A stretch of DNA of 64,000 bases from Bradyrhizobium sp. S69 (GCF_009766005.1 NZ_LMUK01000042.1:142086-206085); one strand, 5' to 3'. Counted from the stretch's first letter, positions 52,361 through 61,690 are shown. Notes: a model not told the origin generated them from the sequence alone. Numbers and translations: made by a program.

Positions 52361-53059
52361 TCAAGCGTGGGCGATCCAGCCGCGCCAGGTGAACGCGGCA
52401 TAGAACAGGCTGACATCCGGAAAGCCCGCATCGCGGAGGATCGCCTCGTCCTGCTCAGGGCTGAACATGTGCACATTCGCCTCGACCGCGGCCCGGCCCT
52501 TGTTCGCCAGTTCGGGATCGACGCCCGAGTCGATTGCGAAGGCGGCGTAGCGCGACATCCACAGCCCCCGCTCCGCATGCTGTTGCGGAAAGCTGCCATG
52601 GGCGGCCACGAACGGCGCACCCGGTTTGAGCCGGCGTAGAATGCCGGCTGCGGTCCGCCTTCGCTCGGCCGCATCGAGAAAATGCAGCGTCAGCAGGCAG
52701 GTCGCTGCGTCGAACGGTCCCGGCGGGGCGTCATCGATATAGCCCTGGATAAGCTCCACGCGCGCGCCGAGCGGTCCAAGCGTGCGCGCGGCGAGGCCCA
52801 GCATCTGTTCGGACGGATCGACCCCGACGAAGGTCCAATCCGGATGCGCTTCCGCCAACGCCTTCAATTCAAGCCCGCCGCCCGCGCCCAGGACCAGCAC
52901 CCTTGCGTTTTGCTGCGCGTGCTCCGCCAGCAGGATAGCGGTCATGCGGTGCAGGTCGGCAAGACCCGGCACAAAGCGCCGCGGGCCATCGGTGTAGCGG
53001 GCGACGGACTCGGGATCGGAGAACGCCTTGAAAAAATATTGAGCGCTATTTTCAGGCAT
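52361..53059 (-). CDS. Class I SAM-dependent methyltransferase
   Basis: A 232-residue Rossmann-fold methyltransferase with motif I VLVLGAGGGLELKAL near 51-65, FVGVDPSEQML near 77-87, and the post-motif PGPFDAATCLLTLHFLD. The C-terminal half differs from known small-molecule methyltransferases. It overlaps the Rrf2 regulator's end by eight bases on the same strand, so both are one transcript and the regulator may respond to its substrate or product. The acceptor is unknown. Confidence 0.88.
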   Translation of the reverse strand: MPENSAQYFFKAFSDPESVARYTDGPRRFVPGLADLHRMTAILLAEHAQQNARVLVLGAGGGLELKALAEAHPDWTFVGVDPSEQMLGLAARTLGPLGARVELIQGYIDDAPPGPFDAATCLLTLHFLDAAERRRTAAGILRRLKPGAPFVAAHGSFPQQHAERGLWMSRYAAFAIDSGVDPELANKGRAAVEANVHMFSPEQDEAILRDAGFPDVSLFYAAFTWRGWIAHA

Positions 53060-53513
53060 GATCGAACTCGGTAGTGAGTGAGCCTGAGCGGGCGGTCAGG
53101 CGTGCGTGGAAATCGGCGCTCAACGCGGCGAGTGTGACTTCGCCAAGGCGGGCGAGCAGCAGTGCCTCCGCGTCGTGAAACGCCTTGTCGAGGGCCGTAT
53201 TCACCGCCTGTTCCACCAGACAGCCCGGCGCCTCGGTTCGATTGCCCATGGCCAGCAGCGAAGGGCGGCCAAGCGCATCGTAGATATCGCGTAGCGTTAT
53301 CTCCGCCAGATCCCGCGCCAGCGTCCATCCGCCGCCATGGCCCTTTTCGGATCGCACATATCCCTGCTCACGCAAGCCGGCCATGATCCGTCGGATCACG
53401 ACCGGATTTGTGCTCATCGCTTTCGCCAGCACCTCTGATGTCGCTGGACCGCTGTGCTCGGCCATGTGGAGCAGGACGTGGAGCACGCCCGATAATCTGC
53501 TGTCACGCTTCAT
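53052..53513 (-). CDS. Rrf2-family transcriptional regulator without a cysteine cluster
   Basis: A 153-residue winged-helix regulator of the Rrf2 family: VLHVLLHMAEHSGPATSEVLAKAM, the recognition segment NPVVIRRIMAGLREQGYV, and the wing KGHGGGWTLARDLAEITLRDIYDAL. The family's iron-sulfur versions (IscR, NsrR) carry three cysteines in the dimer region; here only one Cys is seen (EAPGCLVEQAV), so an iron-sulfur cluster is unlikely and another signal, such as thiol oxidation, is possible. A palindrome ATGTAAC-N7-GTTACAT covers its start codon. Confidence 0.9.
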   Translation of the reverse strand: MKRDSRLSGVLHVLLHMAEHSGPATSEVLAKAMSTNPVVIRRIMAGLREQGYVRSEKGHGGGWTLARDLAEITLRDIYDALGRPSLLAMGNRTEAPGCLVEQAVNTALDKAFHDAEALLLARLGEVTLAALSADFHARLTARSGSLTTEFDHA

Positions 53514-53532
53514 GTAACTTCATATGTTACAT
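53512..53532. promoter_or_regulatory. ATGTAAC-N7-GTTACAT palindrome over the Rrf2 start codon
   Basis: ATGTAAC (53512-53518) and GTTACAT (53526-53532) are perfect inverted 7-mers; the start codon CAT complement at 53511-53513 lies in the site. Binding would block both transcription and translation start, a likely autoregulatory site of the Rrf2 protein. Confidence 0.65.
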
Positions 53533-53738
53533 AAGGCGTCAATCGTCAAGAGCGGCGGGATTGCCTTGCTCACCTCAACCGGCTTTCGCGCGTGCCTCCT
53601 TCGTCATCAAAGCGAACGGGCAGTTGCATTCCATAACGGCAATTCAAATCGAGACACTGCCCCGCGCCGCCGAGTGTTGGGCCGGGCGGAGCCGCGTGCT
53701 ACACAGAAGGTCACAGTTGGCCCTCACCGAGACCGCTC

Positions 53739-54911
53739 ATGCCCATCATCAATCGTGTCGCCGATCTGCAACCGGATATCCAGGCCTGGCGCCGGGACAT
53801 CCATCAGCATCCCGAATTGCTCTATGACGTGCATCGCACCGCGGCCTTTGTCGCCGAACGGTTGCGGGAGTTCGGTTGCGACGAAGTCGCCACCGGCCTC
53901 GGCCGCACCGGCGTGGTTGGCGTCATCAAGGGCCGCAAGCCCGCGGGCGAGGGCGACCTCAAGGTGATCGGGCTTCGCGCCGACATGGATGCGCTTCCGA
54001 TCGTGGAAGCGACCGACCTGCCTTACGCCTCCAAGAACCCGGGCTTGATGCACGCCTGCGGCCATGATGGGCACACCGCGATGCTGCTGGGAGCCGCGCG
54101 CTATCTCGCCGAGACGCGGAATTTCGCCGGCGATGCGGTGGTGATCTTCCAGCCGGCGGAGGAGGGCGGCGCGGGCGCCGCCGCGATGATCAAGGACGGC
54201 CTGATGGACCGTTTCGGCATCGAGCAGGTCTATGGCATGCACAATGGCCCGGGACTTCCCGTCGGATCGTTTGCGATCCGCAGCGGTCCGCTGATGGCCG
54301 CGACCGACGCCATCGATATCAGGATCGAAGGGCACGGCGGCCACGCGGCGCGTCCGCATAAATGCATCGATTCCATTCTGGTCGGCGCGCAACTGATCAC
54401 CGGACTGCAATCGATCGTGTCGCGCACCATCGATCCGCTCGATTCCGCGGTGCTGTCGATATGCGAATTCCACGCCGGCAACGCCCGCAATGTCATCCCG
54501 CAAACCGCCGAGCTTCGCGGCACCGTCCGAACCCTGACCGCCGAGGTCCGGGGACTGGTCGAGAAGCGGGTGCGCGAGGTGGTCGCCGGTGTGGCGCAGA
54601 TGACCGGCGCCAAGATCGACCTGGTCTACGAGCGCGGCTATCCCGTTACGGTCAATCATGCCTCGCAGACCGATATCGCGACCAAGGTCGCGAAGGAAAT
54701 CGCCGGCGACGGCAATGTCCACGAAATGCCGCCGATGATGGGGGCGGAGGATTTTTCCTACATGCTGGAGGCGCGGCCGGGCGCGTTCATCTTCTGCGGT
54801 AACGGCAACAGCGCCGGACTGCATCATCCTGCCTATAATTTCGACGACGAGGCGATCGTGTTCGGCACCTCCTATTGGGTCAAGCTGGTCGAGAACACGC
54901 TGGCGGCGTGA
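53739..54911 (+). CDS. M20-family amidohydrolase (hippurate hydrolase-like)
   Basis: A 390-residue metallo-amidohydrolase of the M20D group. The metal-site motifs are GLRADMDALPI (near 83-93), HACGHDGHTAM (near 105-115), FQPAEEGGAGA and the C-terminal MMGAEDFSYML; the dimerisation segment holds HGGHAARPHKCID. These cytoplasmic enzymes hydrolyse N-acyl amino acids, hippurate or indole-3-acetyl-amino acids. It stands alone, divergent from the Rrf2 gene, with no transporter adjoining. The natural substrate cannot be read from the sequence; an auxin-conjugate role would suit a plant-associated host but is speculation. Confidence 0.92.
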   Translation: MPIINRVADLQPDIQAWRRDIHQHPELLYDVHRTAAFVAERLREFGCDEVATGLGRTGVVGVIKGRKPAGEGDLKVIGLRADMDALPIVEATDLPYASKNPGLMHACGHDGHTAMLLGAARYLAETRNFAGDAVVIFQPAEEGGAGAAAMIKDGLMDRFGIEQVYGMHNGPGLPVGSFAIRSGPLMAATDAIDIRIEGHGGHAARPHKCIDSILVGAQLITGLQSIVSRTIDPLDSAVLSICEFHAGNARNVIPQTAELRGTVRTLTAEVRGLVEKRVREVVAGVAQMTGAKIDLVYERGYPVTVNHASQTDIATKVAKEIAGDGNVHEMPPMMGAEDFSYMLEARPGAFIFCGNGNSAGLHHPAYNFDDEAIVFGTSYWVKLVENTLAA

Positions 54912-54999
54912 GGCTGCTGCGGCGGCGCTTGGCGTCGAATTTGCAGGGCAAGCCGTCGAGGGGGCGCGTTACCGCGTCCTCGTTCGAGGTTGAAACGCG

Positions 55000-55617
55000 A
55001 TGGCTGACATAGATCGTCTCCCCAAGGTCGTCGGCGTGCAGATCAGCGGCAAGCACGCCTTCAGCAAGGTGCCGCAAGACGCGATCCGGCTGATCGAAAA
55101 CGTCGGCGTTGAGGGTGACGCGCACGCCGGCGCCACCGATCAGCACCTCTACCATATCAGGCGATTTGGCCAGCACCCGAACCTGCGGCAAGTCCATCTG
55201 ATCCAGGCGGAGTTGTTGGACGAGGTCGCCGGGAAGGGACACGCCGTTTGCCCCGGCGAATTGGGCGAGAACATCTCGACAAGGCATGTCGACCTGCTCG
55301 GCCTGCCGACAGGTACCCGTCTTCGACTGGGTTCGGAGGCGCTGATCGAACTCACCGGCCTGCGCAATCCGTGCCACCAGATCGAGGATTTTCAACCCGG
55401 ACTGCTCAAGCACTTGGTCGAGAAGAAACCGACCGGCCTGGTGCGCAAGGCAGGCGTCATGAGCGTCGTTCTGCGAGGCGGCGACGTGCGGCCGGGCGAT
55501 GCGATTGAAATCGAACTGCCGCCGCTGCCGCATCAGCCGCTGATTTATCGGGTACCGGAACTGGAAGTTGGAATGACGTCGGTTCGCCGCGAAGCGGAAG
55601 GCATTCCACCGGCCTGA
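55000..55617 (+). CDS. MOSC-domain protein
   Basis: A 205-residue MOSC (molybdenum cofactor sulfurase C-terminal) domain protein. It has VGVEGDAHAGATDQHLYHIR, GELGENISTRHVDLLGLPTG and the conserved cysteine segment LRNPCHQIEDFQPGLL, the presumed sulfur- or Moco-contact site. Such stand-alone MOSC proteins (YiiM-like) act in sulfur delivery to metal cofactors or N-hydroxylated base reduction. It follows the amidohydrolase by 88 bp on the same strand, perhaps co-transcribed. Confidence 0.88.
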   Translation: MADIDRLPKVVGVQISGKHAFSKVPQDAIRLIENVGVEGDAHAGATDQHLYHIRRFGQHPNLRQVHLIQAELLDEVAGKGHAVCPGELGENISTRHVDLLGLPTGTRLRLGSEALIELTGLRNPCHQIEDFQPGLLKHLVEKKPTGLVRKAGVMSVVLRGGDVRPGDAIEIELPPLPHQPLIYRVPELEVGMTSVRREAEGIPPA

Positions 55618-55696
55618 CGCGGAGCTACGCTGGTGCTGGTTCTCCAAACGTAACGACACTGCCCCGGCGTTAGCGCCACGCGCTCTCTATTTACTT

Positions 55697-55770
55697 GAGC
55701 ATGATCTCCGGGCAGACGCTTCGCGTTTGTCCCGAGGGAAAACCGGTATCCACTTTTCCGGATCATGCTC
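55697..55770. repeat. Dispersed palindrome GAGCATGATC...GATCATGCTC
   Basis: GAGCATGATC at 55697-55706 is mirrored by GATCATGCTC at 55761-55770, with GGAAAACCGGTATCCACTTT inside. A related fragment (GGGGCATGATCCGGAAAAGT) lies at 47216-47235. This is a common rhizobial intergenic repeat. Confidence 0.85.
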
Positions 55771-55776
55771 GTCGAA

Positions 55777-55805
55777 AAAGGCCCGCGCGGATGGCGCGGG
55801 CCTTT
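55777..55805 (-). terminator. Rho-independent terminator for the phosphate transporter gene
   Basis: AAAGGCCCGCGC (55777-55788) and GCGCGGGCCTTT (55794-55805) pair perfectly around a five-base loop. Read leftward a run of five T follows; the phosphate transporter gene ends 25 bp upstream in that direction. Confidence 0.9.
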
Positions 55806-55829
55806 GTTGTTGGTACGTAGACTGCCGGA

Positions 55830-57452
55830 TCAGAACAGCCTGGAGAAGATCAGATACAGGACGCCCGACAGGATCATCGCTGCCGGCAGGGTCAGCACCC
55901 ACGCAAGCGCGATGTTGCGGATGGTCGACCATTGCAGTCCCGACCCGTTCGCCGCCATCGAGCCGGCGATGCCGGACGACAGCACGTGGGTGGTCGATAC
56001 CGGCAGGCCGTAACCGTCGGCCGCAGCGATCGTCAGCGCCGCGGTGATTTCAGCGCAGGCGCCTTGTGCGTAGGTGAGATGGGTCTTGCCGATCTTCTCA
56101 CCAACCGTCACGACGATGCGCTTCCAGCCGATCATGGTGCCGAGGCCGAGCGCGATAGCCACCGCGATCTTCACCCAATACGGGATGAACTTGGTGGCGC
56201 TGTCGAGCGAGCCTTTATAGGCGTTGAGCGTCGACACTTGATCGGTGCTGAGCTCGGCTTCCTTGTCCTTCATCAGGAAGCGAAGCGCTTCGGAGGCAAG
56301 GTACATATCGTTACGGGTGTTGCCGACGAGGTCGGAGGGCACCTTGGAGAACGATCCGTATTGCGCGACCTGCTTGCCGATATCCTCGACGAGAACCGCC
56401 AGCGAGGGATAGGTGCCCTCGTTGATCTGGTGCTCGGCGACGTAATTGGTCACGGCCGGCCGCGGATTGCCGATGACGCTGTAACCGGACGCTTTGCCCT
56501 TGATGATCTGGCTGGCGGCGGTCGAATTCGCGGTGAAGGACGCGATCTGGCTGTCCGGGAGGGCCCGGTTGAGCGCGTAGGCGGTCGGCACGGTGCCGAT
56601 CAGGATCAGCATGATCAGGCCCATGCCCTTCTGACCGTCGTTCGAGCCGTGGAAGAAGCTCACCAGCGTGCAGGTGAGGATCAGGATGCCGCGGATCCAC
56701 CACGGCGGCGGCTGGTCGCCCTTGGGTTCGCCGAACAGCGCCGGGGTGACCTTGGCCAGCACGGTCTTGAGGACGAAGAGCAGGCATGCCGCCAAGGCGA
56801 AGCCGAACAGGGGCGACAGCAACAGCGCCTTGCCGATGCCGGCGGCCTGCGACCAATCCACACCGGAAGTGCCGCTACGGCCGCGCAGCAGCGCGTTGGT
56901 GATACCGACACCCATGATCGAACCGATCAAGGTGTGCGAACTCGACGCCGGCAGGCCCAAATACCAGGTGCCGACATTCCAGATGATCGCCGCGATCAGC
57001 AGCGCGAACACCATGGCGAAGCCGGCGCTGGAGCCAACTTGCAGGATCAGTTCGACCGGCAACAACGAAACGATGCCGAAGGCGACGGCGCCGCTGGAGA
57101 GCAGCACGCCGAACAGATTGAACATGCCCGACCACACCACCGCGATGTTGGCGGGCATCGAGCGGGTATAGATCACGGTGGCGACGGCGTTGGCGGTATC
57201 GTGGAAGCCGTTGACGAATTCGAAACCGAGCGCGATCAACAGCGCGACGATCAACAGCAGATAAGGCATATAGGACGTGACGTGGGTGCCGGTCGCATCG
57301 ACATCGGAATAGATGCTGTAGGCGACGAACAGCAGCGCTGCTGCGATCACGCCGAGATAAATGATCCCTTGAAGTGGATTGACGGCCCCGTCGAGCTTAG
57401 GCCCCTTACCGGCGGCCGGTTCGATTGAACCAGGTAGTGCAACATCAGCCAT
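55830..57452 (-). CDS. pit: Low-affinity inorganic phosphate transporter (Pit)
   Basis: A 540-residue PiT-family membrane protein. Both PHO4 repeats are present: FVNGFHDTANAVATVIYT near 79-96 and, in the second half, FFHGSNDGQKGMGLIM; the first cytoplasmic loop has GLPASSSHTLIGSIMG, repeated later as GLPVSTTHVLSSGIAGS. It imports metal-phosphate with protons. A cytoplasmic insert of about 110 residues (about 310-420) separates the halves, as in longer Pit versions. No PhoU-like gene adjoins it. A terminator follows. Confidence 0.94.
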   Translation of the reverse strand: MADVALPGSIEPAAGKGPKLDGAVNPLQGIIYLGVIAAALLFVAYSIYSDVDATGTHVTSYMPYLLLIVALLIALGFEFVNGFHDTANAVATVIYTRSMPANIAVVWSGMFNLFGVLLSSGAVAFGIVSLLPVELILQVGSSAGFAMVFALLIAAIIWNVGTWYLGLPASSSHTLIGSIMGVGITNALLRGRSGTSGVDWSQAAGIGKALLLSPLFGFALAACLLFVLKTVLAKVTPALFGEPKGDQPPPWWIRGILILTCTLVSFFHGSNDGQKGMGLIMLILIGTVPTAYALNRALPDSQIASFTANSTAASQIIKGKASGYSVIGNPRPAVTNYVAEHQINEGTYPSLAVLVEDIGKQVAQYGSFSKVPSDLVGNTRNDMYLASEALRFLMKDKEAELSTDQVSTLNAYKGSLDSATKFIPYWVKIAVAIALGLGTMIGWKRIVVTVGEKIGKTHLTYAQGACAEITAALTIAAADGYGLPVSTTHVLSSGIAGSMAANGSGLQWSTIRNIALAWVLTLPAAMILSGVLYLIFSRLF

Positions 57453-57746
57453 AGTTAATACTCCCCCAAAACTGTGGCGGACCTTGCTTGAGGTATGTGA
57501 CAGACACGTGAAACGGCTGCGAAAGAACGGTGTCTAACGGGCACGGATCGGTTCGCTCGGGTGAAGCCTCCGTATCATCCTACCGGCGTGGGCCTGACGC
57601 GGCGGTAGCAGACCGCCGGGAGCCGGGCTCTGCCAACTTAACCTCTTGCGAAGCCTGTAGGTTTTGTTGTGTATCGCGCTGGCGTCCGAGCCTGCGGCCG
57701 CGCGCGCCAGTCAACGATACAACGATAAAAAACGGGAGGAACGACA

Positions 57747-58748
57747 GTGCAGATCAAGAGATATGTGGAAACGGTGCCGGGCGGGCTGATGCTGATCCCG
57801 CTGATTCTGGGCGCCCTGTGCAAGACGTTCGCGCCCGACGCCGGAAAATACTTTGGTTCCTTCACCAACGGCCTGATTACGGGGACGGTGCCGATCCTCG
57901 CCGTATGGTTCTTCTGCATGGGCGCGACGATCGATTTGCGGGCTACCGGCACGGTGCTGCGGAAATCCGGAACGCTGTTGGTCACCAAGCTGATTGTCGC
58001 CTGGGCGGCGACGCTGATCGCGACCCACCTGCTGCCCGAGGGCGGCCTCACCACGGGGCTGCTGGCGGGACTATCGGTTCTCGCGGTCACCGCCTCGATG
58101 GACATGACCAATGGCGGGCTCTATGCGGCGGTGATGCAGCAATACGGCACCAAGGAGGAGGCCAGTGCGTTCGTCCTGATGTCGGTCGAATCCGGTCCGC
58201 TGTTCAGCATGTTGATCCTCGGCGCAACCGGGGTTGCGGTTTTCGAGCCCCGGCTGTTCGTCGGCGCCGTGCTGCCATTCCTGATCGGGTTTGCGCTCGG
58301 AAATCTTGATTCCGAACTGAGGGAATTCTTCGGTCGCTGTGTTCATCCTCTGATCCCGTTTTTCGGGTTCGCGCTCGGCTGCGGCATCGACCTTAACGTC
58401 ATCGCCACCAGCGGCTTTGCGGGCATTCTGCTCGGCTTAGGTGTGATCGTGGTCACGGGAATCCCGCTGATCCTGGCCGACAAGTTCATCGGCGGCGGCA
58501 ACGGTACCGCAGGCATTGCGGCTTCGAGTACCGCGGGAGCCGCGGTCGCCAATCCAACCATCATCGCCGAGATGATTCCGAAGTTCAAACCGGTGGTGCC
58601 GGCAGCTACCGCGCTGGTGGCGACGGCATGCCTGGTCACGGCGATACTGGTGCCAATTCTGACGGCGATGTGGGCCAGGTATTCCGGCCGCATCGTCGAG
58701 CAGCGCGATCCCGATCTGCGCGGCCTAAAAGCCAAGGAGGTCGTTTAG
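57747..58748 (+). CDS. kdgT: 2-keto-3-deoxygluconate permease (KdgT family)
   Basis: A 333-residue membrane protein of the KdgT family with about ten spans. It begins MQIKRYVETVPGGLMLIPLI, the usual KdgT start, and has TASMDMTNGGLYAAVMQQYG and the pore-like GIAASSTAGAAVANPTIIAE. It imports 2-keto-3-deoxygluconate by proton symport. The start is GTG at 57747 with GGGAGGA seven bases before. It stands alone here; the keto-deoxy sugar acid enzymes at 7.5-9.9 kb act on the same class of compound but are far away. Confidence 0.9.
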   Translation: MQIKRYVETVPGGLMLIPLILGALCKTFAPDAGKYFGSFTNGLITGTVPILAVWFFCMGATIDLRATGTVLRKSGTLLVTKLIVAWAATLIATHLLPEGGLTTGLLAGLSVLAVTASMDMTNGGLYAAVMQQYGTKEEASAFVLMSVESGPLFSMLILGATGVAVFEPRLFVGAVLPFLIGFALGNLDSELREFFGRCVHPLIPFFGFALGCGIDLNVIATSGFAGILLGLGVIVVTGIPLILADKFIGGGNGTAGIAASSTAGAAVANPTIIAEMIPKFKPVVPAATALVATACLVTAILVPILTAMWARYSGRIVEQRDPDLRGLKAKEVV

Positions 58749-58801
58749 CGCGCCGAGGCGTCCAATAAGAAGCTGATCGGTTCGGAATCGATCAGCTCCA
58801 G

Positions 58802-60247
58802 TCAGGCCGCGTGCTTCTTCAACATCGCCGCGACGATCCGCAGATCGTCGACGAAACGTTGATACTCAAGCGCCCTGGCGTCGGGATCGGGCAACCGCAG
58901 CAGATAGGACGGATGCACCGTCACCAGCGCTTGGATGCCGTGCTCCAGTTCGATCAACTGCCCGCGGTTCTTGTTGATCGGCGTGATTTTCCCGAACACG
59001 CTTTGCGCTGCGGTGGCGCCCATCGCCACCACCAGCGCGGGCTTGATCGCCGCCAGTTCGCGCTCGTACCATTGCCGGCAGGCCTTGATCTCCGGCGTCG
59101 CGGGTTTCTGGTGCAGGCGAATCTTGCCGCGCGGTACAAACTTGAAATGCTTGACGGCATTGGTGACGTAGACCTTGGTGCGGTCGATGCCGGCTTCCTG
59201 CAGCGCGCGGTCGAGCATTTGTCCGGCGGGGCCGACAAACGGTTTGCCGGCGAGGTCTTCCTTGTCGCCGGGCTGCTCGCCGACCAGCATGATGCGGGCA
59301 TGCGGCGGGCCTTCGCCGAACACCGTCTGCGTGGCATCTTTCCAGAGCGGGCAGGCGCGGCAATCGGCGGCTTCTTCGCGCAAGGTGGCAATGTCGCCGC
59401 TTGTTTCATGCTTCATCGAAGGTTCCGGCCGTTTCTGCGATTTATGCGGTTCGGTGGCGGCATTGGCGATCATCGCGCCGGTTAAGCGTTCGGCGCCGGC
59501 GATCAGGGGTTTAATCAGCGAGGCCTCGGGCAGGTTCCGCCAATATTTCTTCGGCATCTCGCTCTGCATCGCCTTCACCTTGAGCCGCGCCGGATTGAAG
59601 ATGCTGGCATAGTAACGCCGCCAGGTTTCCTCCAACCGGTCCTCGGTCGGCGCCTCGGCCTTGCCGACGCCCGGCGTGATCGAAACGGCATGGCCGTCCC
59701 AATGCGCGCAAGCATCCGGCGTCAGGATCGACCAGGGCATGTCGGCGAACCGGCGGGCGAAAAACGGCGCCGCCAGTTCGACGATGTGATGCTCCGGTTC
59801 GAACCAGGCGACGTAGTGCGCCTTCTGTTCGCGGCCAACTTCGCGGAAGCGGACAAAGGCGTGCATCTTGTGTTCATCGCGGCGCACGGCCTTGGCCATC
59901 ACTGTCAGCAACGCGACATCCGGATCAGTCGCGACCTCAAGCAGATGATGATGGCCACGCAGCCGCCACAGCAGCCGATACAGCATCGCAAACCGCTCGG
60001 GATCGCGATGCAGGATGGCCGATTGCGCGAGCTCGACGAATTTGGCGGAGACATTGAAGGTGGCTTGGAAGGTGCCCAATGGGGTTTCGAGCGGCAGCGC
60101 TTCGGCCGCGGGTGCGAACAACTCAGACTCGTCGCCCCGCACGATCCATGTCACGTCGGTTGGTTTGACCTCATGCAGCACCAGCGATCGCGCCGCCGTG
60201 CGCCAGCCTTCGAAATCGGTTTGGCTATCGAGCGTGATGAGGTGCAT
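58802..60247 (-). CDS. DUF4130 domain fused to UdgX-type uracil-DNA glycosylase
   Basis: A 481-residue fusion. Residues 1 to about 255 are a DUF4130 DNA-repair-associated domain. Residues about 283-481 are a UdgX-family uracil-DNA glycosylase with GEQPGDKED (323-331) and VTVHPSYLLR (442-451). The UdgX loop reads GKIRLHQKP; His379 matches the histidine that bonds covalently to the uracil site, though the mycobacterial motif is KRRIH. Cluster ligands appear to be Cys296, Cys299 and Cys390, with His367 perhaps the fourth. It is next to a radical SAM gene on the same strand, its known genomic partner. Confidence 0.9.
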   Translation of the reverse strand: MHLITLDSQTDFEGWRTAARSLVLHEVKPTDVTWIVRGDESELFAPAAEALPLETPLGTFQATFNVSAKFVELAQSAILHRDPERFAMLYRLLWRLRGHHHLLEVATDPDVALLTVMAKAVRRDEHKMHAFVRFREVGREQKAHYVAWFEPEHHIVELAAPFFARRFADMPWSILTPDACAHWDGHAVSITPGVGKAEAPTEDRLEETWRRYYASIFNPARLKVKAMQSEMPKKYWRNLPEASLIKPLIAGAERLTGAMIANAATEPHKSQKRPEPSMKHETSGDIATLREEAADCRACPLWKDATQTVFGEGPPHARIMLVGEQPGDKEDLAGKPFVGPAGQMLDRALQEAGIDRTKVYVTNAVKHFKFVPRGKIRLHQKPATPEIKACRQWYERELAAIKPALVVAMGATAAQSVFGKITPINKNRGQLIELEHGIQALVTVHPSYLLRLPDPDARALEYQRFVDDLRIVAAMLKKHAA

Positions 60248-60272
60248 AGTTCTACTCTCCGCTACACGTTAC

Positions 60273-60440
60273 GCCGTCATCCTGAGGAGCGGCGTCTTCG
60301 CCGCGTCTCGAAGGGTGGTGTTCAGCACGGTGCTTGCGGCACATCCTTCGAGACGCGCGCACTGGACAGCGCAAGCGCGCTGCCAGGAGGGCGCGCTCCT
60401 CACGGGTGAACGCAATTGCGTTCATCCCGGGGATGACGGC
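60273..60440. repeat. Dispersed palindrome, GCCGTCATCCTGAGGAGC family
   Basis: The gap between the UdgX and radical SAM genes is mostly one element: GCCGTCATCCTGAGGAGCGG at the left, GTCTCGAAGG.../...CCTTCGAGAC stems inside, and CATCCCGGGGATGACGGC at the right end. It separates two genes that otherwise would be tightly coupled. Confidence 0.85.
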
Positions 60441-60451
60441 TTGCACACGTT

Positions 60452-61690
60452 CTAAAACCCAAATCCCAATTGCTCGGCCTTCGGCTTGAACCGTTCCGCC
60501 AGCCGCGCATCGTCGAGTTGATGCGGCGATGGCTTGAAATCGCTGAGAACGATGAACGGCAGTGCCTTTTTCGCCGGGACATGCAGCCGCGCCAGATCGG
60601 CCACGCGAATGGAGGTGACGCGGCGGGTGGCGATGATGCGGTCGACCGCTTTGGTGCCAAAACCCGGCACCCGCAGCAGGTCTTCGCGACTGGCCGTGGC
60701 GATATCGAGCGGGAAGCGGTCGCGGTGGCGCAGCGCCCACGCCAGCTTCGGATCGATCTCGAGCGACAGCATGCCTCGTGTCGGATCGACGATTTCGCCG
60801 GCGTCAAAGCCGTAAAACCGCATCAGCCAGTCGGCCTGATACAGCCGGTGCTCGCGAACCAGCGGCGGCGGGCTCAACGGCAGCGCGCGGCTTGAATCCG
60901 GGATCGGACTGAACGCCGAATAATACACGCGCTTGAGCTTGTAGGAGCCATAGAGATTGGCTGAGGTGTCGAGGATGGTTTTGTCGCTGGCCGCATCGGC
61001 GCCGATGATCATCTGCGTGCTCTGGCCGGCCGGTGCGAAGCGCGGCGGTTTTGCCTTTGTCGCTGTCGCTTGATCCTCCTGCGCTTCATCGAGCTTCAGG
61101 CGCAGCCGGCCCATGGTGCGGCGGATCGCGCGCACGTTTTTCTCCGGCGCCAGCCTGGCAAGGCTGTCCTCCTCGGGGACCTCGATGTTGATGCTGAGGC
61201 GATCGGCGTATTTGCCGGCTTCGGTAATCAGCGCGTCGTCGGCTTCCGGAATGGTTTTCAGATGGATGTAGCCGCGGAAGTGATGCTGTTCGCGCAGTTT
61301 CCGCGCGACGCTCACCACCTGCTCCATGGTGTAGTCGGCGCTGCGGATGATGCCGGAGGAGAGAAACAGCCCCTCGATATAATTGCGGCGATAGAAGTCG
61401 AGCGTCAGCTTGACGACTTCATCCGATGTGAAGCGCGCCCGCGGCACATTGCTGGAGCTGCGGTTGACGCAATAAAGACAGTCGTAGTTGCACGCGTTGG
61501 TCAGCAGCACTTTCAACAGCGAGATGCAGCGGCCGTCCGGTGCGTAGGAGTGGCAGATGCCCATGCCGGGCGCGGTCGAGCCCATGCCCTTGCCGTCGCT
61601 GGAGTCCCGCCGTTCGGTGCCGCTGGAGGCGCAGGACGCGTCGTATTTGGCGGCATCCGCCAGGATCGCCAGCTTGCGTTCCACATCCAT
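60452..61690 (-). CDS. Radical SAM DNA-repair-associated protein with helix-hairpin-helix end
   Basis: A 412-residue radical SAM protein. The cluster motif is CNYDCLYC (Cys67, Cys71, Cys74), followed by IEGLFLSSGIIRSADYTMEQ and GYIHLKTIPEAD. The C-terminal part has a helix-hairpin-helix DNA-binding motif (LLRVPGFGTKAVDRII, 338-353). Proteins of this type are predicted to modify or repair DNA and are found beside DUF4130-UdgX genes, as here. The reaction is not established. An N-terminal Ser/Gly-rich stretch of about 40 residues precedes the core. Its start lies 84 bp from an SOS box facing the other way. Confidence 0.9.
   Translation of the reverse strand: MDVERKLAILADAAKYDASCASSGTERRDSSDGKGMGSTAPGMGICHSYAPDGRCISLLKVLLTNACNYDCLYCVNRSSSNVPRARFTSDEVVKLTLDFYRRNYIEGLFLSSGIIRSADYTMEQVVSVARKLREQHHFRGYIHLKTIPEADDALITEAGKYADRLSINIEVPEEDSLARLAPEKNVRAIRRTMGRLRLKLDEAQEDQATATKAKPPRFAPAGQSTQMIIGADAASDKTILDTSANLYGSYKLKRVYYSAFSPIPDSSRALPLSPPPLVREHRLYQADWLMRFYGFDAGEIVDPTRGMLSLEIDPKLAWALRHRDRFPLDIATASREDLLRVPGFGTKAVDRIIATRRVTSIRVADLARLHVPAKKALPFIVLSDFKPSPHQLDDARLAERFKPKAEQLGFGF

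Noticed and set aside
55932..57428. 498-codon open frame antisense to the phosphate transporter
   Set aside because: Its translation is a string of charged residues opposite conserved PHO4 motifs.
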